Assembly: GCF_965277665.1 (NCBI RefSeq)
Contig: NZ_OZ255835.1
Location: 1,550,001-1,614,000 of the forward strand
Length of the DNA: 64,000 nt
Direction of reading: 5' to 3'
Origin: Lichenicoccus sp965277665
Lineage (GTDB): Bacteria; Pseudomonadota; Alphaproteobacteria; Acetobacterales; Acetobacteraceae
Position 1 is the stretch's first letter; every line of letters starts with the position of its first letter. Below, piece after piece: positions 59,687 through 64,000 of this stretch. A program made the translations under genes and the position numbers. Below the pieces are notes generated by a model, which had not been told where the DNA came from, did not search any database, and worked only from the letters and a program-made list of their open reading frames with translations.

Positions 59687-62219
59687 CCTTAATGATCCGC
59701 CGCTCCGGCGGGGCCAGCAGCAATGTCGGCGCCTCCGGCTCGCCGGCGCGCAGCCGCGCCAGCCGCTCGATGTTGCGGCGGATGACCGGATGCTCGTCAA
59801 CCAGCCGCTCGAATTCGCGGGCCCGGATCGCCAGCAGATGGCCGAAGCGCAGGCCGCGCACGGTCGCCGGCAGCCGCCGCCCGGCCAGCAGTTCCTCGGC
59901 GCCGATCACGTCGCCCTCGACATAGCGGATGTCGTGCTCGGCGACGTGGCTCTCGAGCACGCCGGCGCTGATGAAATACACCATGCCGACGCGCGCGCCG
60001 CGCCGGTACAGCACCTCGCCGGGGGCCACGAAGCGGATCGACAGCATCATCGCCACGTCGTGCACCACCGCGTCCGGCACCCCGCGCAGCGCCGGCACGC
60101 TCTTGATGCGCGCCTCGATGCCGCTCTTGAGGTTGAACTTGAGCCTGCGATCGAGGCGCTTACGGCGCTGCTCGGCATCGCGCCCGAGTTCGCGGTGCAG
60201 CTCCTCGCTGATCAGGCTCTCGCCCAGCAGGATGTCGTATTCCTCGCCCTCCAGGCGGATCGCCACCTGGCGCAGCATGCGGCTCTCCAGCGCCTCGGAG
60301 TAGCCGAGATAGTGCAGGCGCATGGTCTCGATGGCGTCCTGCAGCAGCTTCTGCCGCCGCTCCAGCACCTCGGAGACGATGTCGGCGACGCGCATGCCCA
60401 GCGTCGGCTCGATCCTGCGGCGCATGAAGCGGGTGAGCGCCAGCGAGACCAGGTGCTGGATCAGCAGCCGCTCGAAGCGCTCCATCATCGCGTACATCAG
60501 CGGCTGGTCGAAACCCAGCGTGCGGTGCACCCATTGCGCCAGCTTGAAGCGCCAGGACGGCCGCAACTGGCGCCGGATCGCCCGCACGTAGCCGAAGCGC
60601 CCCTCCAGCCGGGCGCCGTCGACCATCGCGTCGGCTCCGCGCAGCAGCGTCTCCATCACGCCGCGCGACAGGCCGCGTATGCGGAACAGGTCGAGCAGGA
60701 TCGAGCGCTCCTGGTTGGCGATGGTGATCAGCGCGAGCGTCACCCGCTGGCGGTCGCCGAGTGCCACATCGAAGGTGTTGGCCTCGCGCTCCTCCTCGAC
60801 GCGGCGATCGAGCGCTTCCAGCACCGGGCGGGTGGCGTCGCCGGAGAAGCCGAAATCGCCGGCGAGCCTGCGCGCGCGGTCGCGCACCTCGCGCAGGCCG
60901 ATGCCGAGGATCTGGTGGCGCAGCGCCTCGTCGATCGCGGACAAGCGGTGCAGGCCGAAATACACCACCATCCAGCGCAGCGTGGTGCCGTTGACCAGCA
61001 GCGTGGTCAGCACGAAGCCGGTCGCCAGGATGCCGATGAAGTGCGCGATCGGCACCGGCACGTCCGGGTTCTCGGTCACCGCCAGCGCCAAAGCCAGGGT
61101 GATCGCGCCGCGCAGTCCGCCCCAGACCATGGTGACCTTGAACGGCAGCGGCACCGGCGGCGAGAGCCGGGTTGCCGCCAGCAGCGGCAGCATGCCGAAC
61201 ACGACCGCGAAGCGCGCAAACAACCCGGCGGCGAGTGCGATCGCGATCAGCACGCAGTCCCACCGGGTCAGGCCGACCAGCAGGCGCGGGATCAGCATCG
61301 AGGCCAGCACGAACACCAGCGAGCCGGCCCAGAACACCAGCTGTTCCCACAATTCGCCGAGGAACCGCCAGGTCGAGGGCCGCAGCGTCGAGGGGCCGTA
61401 GAGCGAGAAGGTGAGCCCGGCCGCCGCGGTGGCGACAACGCCGGACAGCCCGAGCGCGTCGTCGCACAGGATGTAGGCGATGTACGGCAGCGCGATGGTC
61501 AGCGTCACCTCGCCCGCCGGCGTGCCGCCAAGGGCCGAGATCATCAACAAAGTAAGCCGGCCGAGCAGCGCGCCGACCCCCATCCCGCCGATGAAGGCGC
61601 ACGCGAATTCGTAGCAGGCCGCTCCCGCATGCACCGGGTGGTGGGCGGTGATGGCACCCAGCAGGATCGAGAAGATCGAGATCGCGGCGGCATCGTTGAG
61701 CAGCGCCTCGCCCTCGACCAGCCGGGTCAGCCTCGTCGCGGCGCCGATGCTGCGGAAGATGCCGACCACCGCGGAGGGATCGGTGGTGGCCACGATGGCG
61801 CCGAGCAGCAGGCAGACCGCAAGCGGCATGCCAGCGAACGGGAACAAGGCGAGCCCGATGGTGGCGGTGCTGACCACCACGGCGAGCACGGCGAGCAGCA
61901 GCACGGTGCCGATCTCGTGCGACAGCCGGCGCACGTCGATCGCCAGCGCGCCCTGGAACACCAGGATCGGCAGGAAGATCAGCAGGAAGGCCTGGCTGTT
62001 GACCGGGAAGTTCAGCACCGTGCGCGCGGCACCGTCGAAGACGTTGGTGAGGCTCGTGCGCAGCAGCAGGTCGGCGGCGCCCCCGATCAGGATGCCGACC
62101 AGCGCCAGCAGCACGGTCTCGGGGAGGTGCAGCCGGGCCGCTAGCGGCTGCACCGCACTCACGATCACCAGCAGCACCGCGATCGCCAGCAGGATCGCCG
62201 CCAGACCCGTCACCACCAT
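59661..62219 (-). CDS. Na+/H+ antiporter with cyclic-nucleotide-binding-like tail
   Basis: An 852-residue protein. The first ~400 residues form a CPA1/NhaP-type antiporter with about 12 helices, including ILVFQGALAIDVRRLSHEIG, the acidic pair in GAIVATTDPSAVVGIFRSIG, EGEALLNDAAAISIFSILLG and TMVWGGLRGAITLALALAVT. A long cytoplasmic helical region (about 430-700) follows, then a cyclic-nucleotide-binding fold (about 715-830, LSIRFVAPGEVLYRRGARVG, DIRYVEGDVIGAEELLAGRR). The layout recalls the plant SOS1 group. It may be gated by a nucleotide or another ligand. It overlaps the AEC gene tail-to-tail. Confidence 0.92.
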   Translation of the reverse strand: MVVTGLAAILLAIAVLLVIVSAVQPLAARLHLPETVLLALVGILIGGAADLLLRTSLTNVFDGAARTVLNFPVNSQAFLLIFLPILVFQGALAIDVRRLSHEIGTVLLLAVLAVVVSTATIGLALFPFAGMPLAVCLLLGAIVATTDPSAVVGIFRSIGAATRLTRLVEGEALLNDAAAISIFSILLGAITAHHPVHAGAACYEFACAFIGGMGVGALLGRLTLLMISALGGTPAGEVTLTIALPYIAYILCDDALGLSGVVATAAAGLTFSLYGPSTLRPSTWRFLGELWEQLVFWAGSLVFVLASMLIPRLLVGLTRWDCVLIAIALAAGLFARFAVVFGMLPLLAATRLSPPVPLPFKVTMVWGGLRGAITLALALAVTENPDVPVPIAHFIGILATGFVLTTLLVNGTTLRWMVVYFGLHRLSAIDEALRHQILGIGLREVRDRARRLAGDFGFSGDATRPVLEALDRRVEEEREANTFDVALGDRQRVTLALITIANQERSILLDLFRIRGLSRGVMETLLRGADAMVDGARLEGRFGYVRAIRRQLRPSWRFKLAQWVHRTLGFDQPLMYAMMERFERLLIQHLVSLALTRFMRRRIEPTLGMRVADIVSEVLERRQKLLQDAIETMRLHYLGYSEALESRMLRQVAIRLEGEEYDILLGESLISEELHRELGRDAEQRRKRLDRRLKFNLKSGIEARIKSVPALRGVPDAVVHDVAMMLSIRFVAPGEVLYRRGARVGMVYFISAGVLESHVAEHDIRYVEGDVIGAEELLAGRRLPATVRGLRFGHLLAIRAREFERLVDEHPVIRRNIERLARLRAGEPEAPTLLLAPPERRIIKVIAMPPAA

Positions 62220-62404
62220 GCACGATCTCCGTCCAGCGCACTGTTTTCACGGCATGTTCAAGATCTAGCATAGCGGCGGCCCGGATCGGCAGCGGATCTG
62301 CCACTCCCGGCGGCCCGGGATGGCGGCCGGCCGGGTTTCGTGGCAGCTTGATCCGTTAACCGGGGCGTCCGAAAGGCCGTGCCCGGGTCGGTTTGGAGTT
62401 CCGG

Positions 62405-64000
62405 ATGCCTGCAAAGCTGCCCAGCATGCTGACGCGAGCCAGGCGCGCGGCGTCCGCTCTGCTGCTGCTGCCGGGCGCGCTGACCGTCCTCTTCAGCGGC
62501 GTCTCGACGCTTGCCATGCTGCCGTGGCAGGCGGCGCGGGCGCAGCATGCCACCCAGGGCGACACTCTGACGCCCGATCCGGCACAGGCGGCGCCTGCCA
62601 CCGTGGCCAAGCCGGACCAAAGCGCGCACGGCAATGCGGCCGCAGGCCCCGCCGCCGCGAACGCCCCGCCGCCGCTGCCGCCCGGCCACGGGCCCGACAC
62701 GCGCCCGCCGGCCAATCCGCCCGCGCCACCGCAGGCCGCATCGGCCCAGGCGGGGCCGCCGCAGGTGGCAGCCGCCGCGCCCCAGGGGGCAAACGCCGGG
62801 TCCTCGACCTACGGCCCGATCCTGACCAGGCCGATGCCGTCGGATCCGCAGGCGGCGGCGCTGATCCGGAAGGGTGCCTATCTTGTGCAGGCGGCCGACT
62901 GCATGCCGTGCCACAGCGCCATCGGCGGCCGGCCCTATGCGGGCGGCCTGATCCTGAACACGCCGTTCGGCCGGATGGCGACGCCGAACATCACGCCGGA
63001 CAAGCAGACCGGCATCGGCGCCTGGACCGAGGAGCAGTTCTGGGACGTGCTGCACCGGGGTCTCGGCGAGCACGGCGAGTATGTCTATCCGACGATGACC
63101 TTCACCTCGTACACCAGGATGCCGCGTGGCGACGTGGATGCGGTGCACGCCTACCTGATGTCGCTGCAGCCGGTCTATGCACCGCGGCTCGACGTCTCGC
63201 TGAACTTCCCCTTCAGCATACGCGAGAGCCTGCTCGCCTGGCGCACGCTGTTCTTCCGCGCCGCCTACTTCAAGCCCGACGCGTCGAAATCCGCCGAGTG
63301 GAACCGCGGCGCCTACCTCGTCGAGGGTCCCGGCCATTGCGGCGAGTGCCACTCGCCGCGCAACGTCATGGGCGGCATCATCGACGCAAGCAGCCTGGCC
63401 GGTGCGCGCATCGACAGCTTCTGGGCGCCGAACATCTCGTCCGATGCGCGCTGGGGCATCGGCGCCTGGAGCGAGGACGAGCTGGTAGAGTTCCTGCAGA
63501 CCGGCAGCACCCACCGGGGCGTGGTGTTCGGCCCGATGAGCGACGTCGTGCATGAGAGCATGGCGCACCTGACCGGCGACGACGTGCGCGCGATCGTCTT
63601 CTACCTCAAGAACACGCCGGCGCGCCCGGGCCGTCCGGCCCCGGCGCTGGCCAAGGCGGAGCGCGGGCCGTCAGTCGCGCGCGGCCATGCGGTCTATGTC
63701 GCCAACTGCGCGCAGTGCCACCAGGAGAGCGGCCTGGGGGTCAAGGGCTCGATCCCGAACCTCGCCGGCAACGACGCAATACGCAGCGACGATCCGGGCA
63801 ATGCGATCACCCCGGTGCTGGCCGGGCTCGAGGGCCAGGGCAACTACGGCGCGATGCCGCGCTTCGGCGGCGCGCTGGGCGACCAGGAGCTCGCCGACCT
63901 CGCCAACTACATCCGCACCGCCTGGCACAACGGCGCCCCCGCGAACGCGACATCGAGCTTCGTGCGCGACCTGCGTGCCACGGCCCCTGTCGGGCTCGGC
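62405..64000 (+). CDS. Triheme cytochrome c, membrane dehydrogenase subunit type (partial)
   Basis: The open frame runs to the window edge (532 codons so far). After a hydrophobic leader (ASALLLLPGALTVLFSGVST) comes a low-complexity Ala/Pro-rich segment of about 85 residues and then three c-type heme sites: CMPCH in QAADCMPCHSAIGGRPYAGG, CGECH in GPGHCGECHSPRNVMGG, and CAQCH in VANCAQCHQESGLGVKG. Three hemes in this order match the cytochrome subunit of membrane-bound alcohol or gluconate dehydrogenases of acetic acid bacteria, which pass electrons to ubiquinone. GGAG precedes the ATG. The Ala/Pro linker is longer than usual. No dehydrogenase subunit is in the window. Confidence 0.88.
   Translation, partial: MPAKLPSMLTRARRAASALLLLPGALTVLFSGVSTLAMLPWQAARAQHATQGDTLTPDPAQAAPATVAKPDQSAHGNAAAGPAAANAPPPLPPGHGPDTRPPANPPAPPQAASAQAGPPQVAAAAPQGANAGSSTYGPILTRPMPSDPQAAALIRKGAYLVQAADCMPCHSAIGGRPYAGGLILNTPFGRMATPNITPDKQTGIGAWTEEQFWDVLHRGLGEHGEYVYPTMTFTSYTRMPRGDVDAVHAYLMSLQPVYAPRLDVSLNFPFSIRESLLAWRTLFFRAAYFKPDASKSAEWNRGAYLVEGPGHCGECHSPRNVMGGIIDASSLAGARIDSFWAPNISSDARWGIGAWSEDELVEFLQTGSTHRGVVFGPMSDVVHESMAHLTGDDVRAIVFYLKNTPARPGRPAPALAKAERGPSVARGHAVYVANCAQCHQESGLGVKGSIPNLAGNDAIRSDDPGNAITPVLAGLEGQGNYGAMPRFGGALGDQELADLANYIRTAWHNGAPANATSSFVRDLRATAPVGLG

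Overview
The window is high-GC DNA, about 65-70 percent by eye, with an alphaproteobacterial gene order that fits the Acetobacteraceae (Rhodospirillales). The pointers are the run bamE / yceD-rpmF-plsX-fabH-ihfA-merR, the petP/petR-like MarR plus OmpR pair beside ilvE, def-COQ9, the rpsP-rimM-trmD-rplS and der-bamB-TPR orders, and a triheme membrane-dehydrogenase type cytochrome c. The family is an inference from content and order; no rRNA is present to confirm it.

Region 1 (1-13158) is a carbon and energy module: a Crp/Fnr regulator, acetate kinase, a GH65 disaccharide phosphorylase with a beta-phosphoglucomutase-type HAD enzyme and an unknown 153-residue protein, a tandem universal stress protein, glucokinase, phosphoketolase, class I aldolase and a histidine phosphatase. 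Together these could take a disaccharide or glucose through sugar phosphates to acetyl-phosphate, then to acetate and ATP. Three promoter regions here, and one in front of a stress protein at 15 kb, share a GTGAGTAGTTTCC-like box resembling FixJ-type sites, which suggests a low-oxygen or stress regulon.

Region 2 (13159-16911) is an accessory strip ending at a tRNA-Pro(GGG). It holds a small secreted protein, a shortened N-type ATPase gamma subunit, a DUF1269-like stress protein, a P-type ATPase fragment joined to a frameshifted HsdR C-terminus, and a lipoprotein gene. It looks like the scar of one or more lost islands.

Region 3 (17048-45778) is mostly housekeeping: phospholipid and fatty-acid initiation with L32, a two-component system with a MarR regulator, ilvE, COQ9, peptide deformylase, rpsU, leuCDB, L19/TrmD/RimM/S16, Ffh, an MFS transporter, Der/BamB/TPR, a Sco protein and dihydroorotase. 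Within it, a GH31 glucosidase gene is interrupted by two in-frame stops. A hairpin-rich repeat occurs near 2.6 kb and again near 34.2 kb.

Region 4 (45824-50615) is a partly decayed, LacI-controlled sugar locus: regulator, sugar epimerase, a deletion remnant of a sugar ABC system, an orphan solute-binding protein and an SDR dehydrogenase, with two matching operators.

Region 5 (50747-64000) holds a DUF47/Pit phosphate-uptake pair, asparagine synthase with two glycosyltransferases (probably surface polysaccharide), ygfZ-hisI-lpxB, an AEC transporter, a Na+/H+ antiporter with a cyclic-nucleotide-binding-like tail, and a triheme cytochrome c cut by the window edge.
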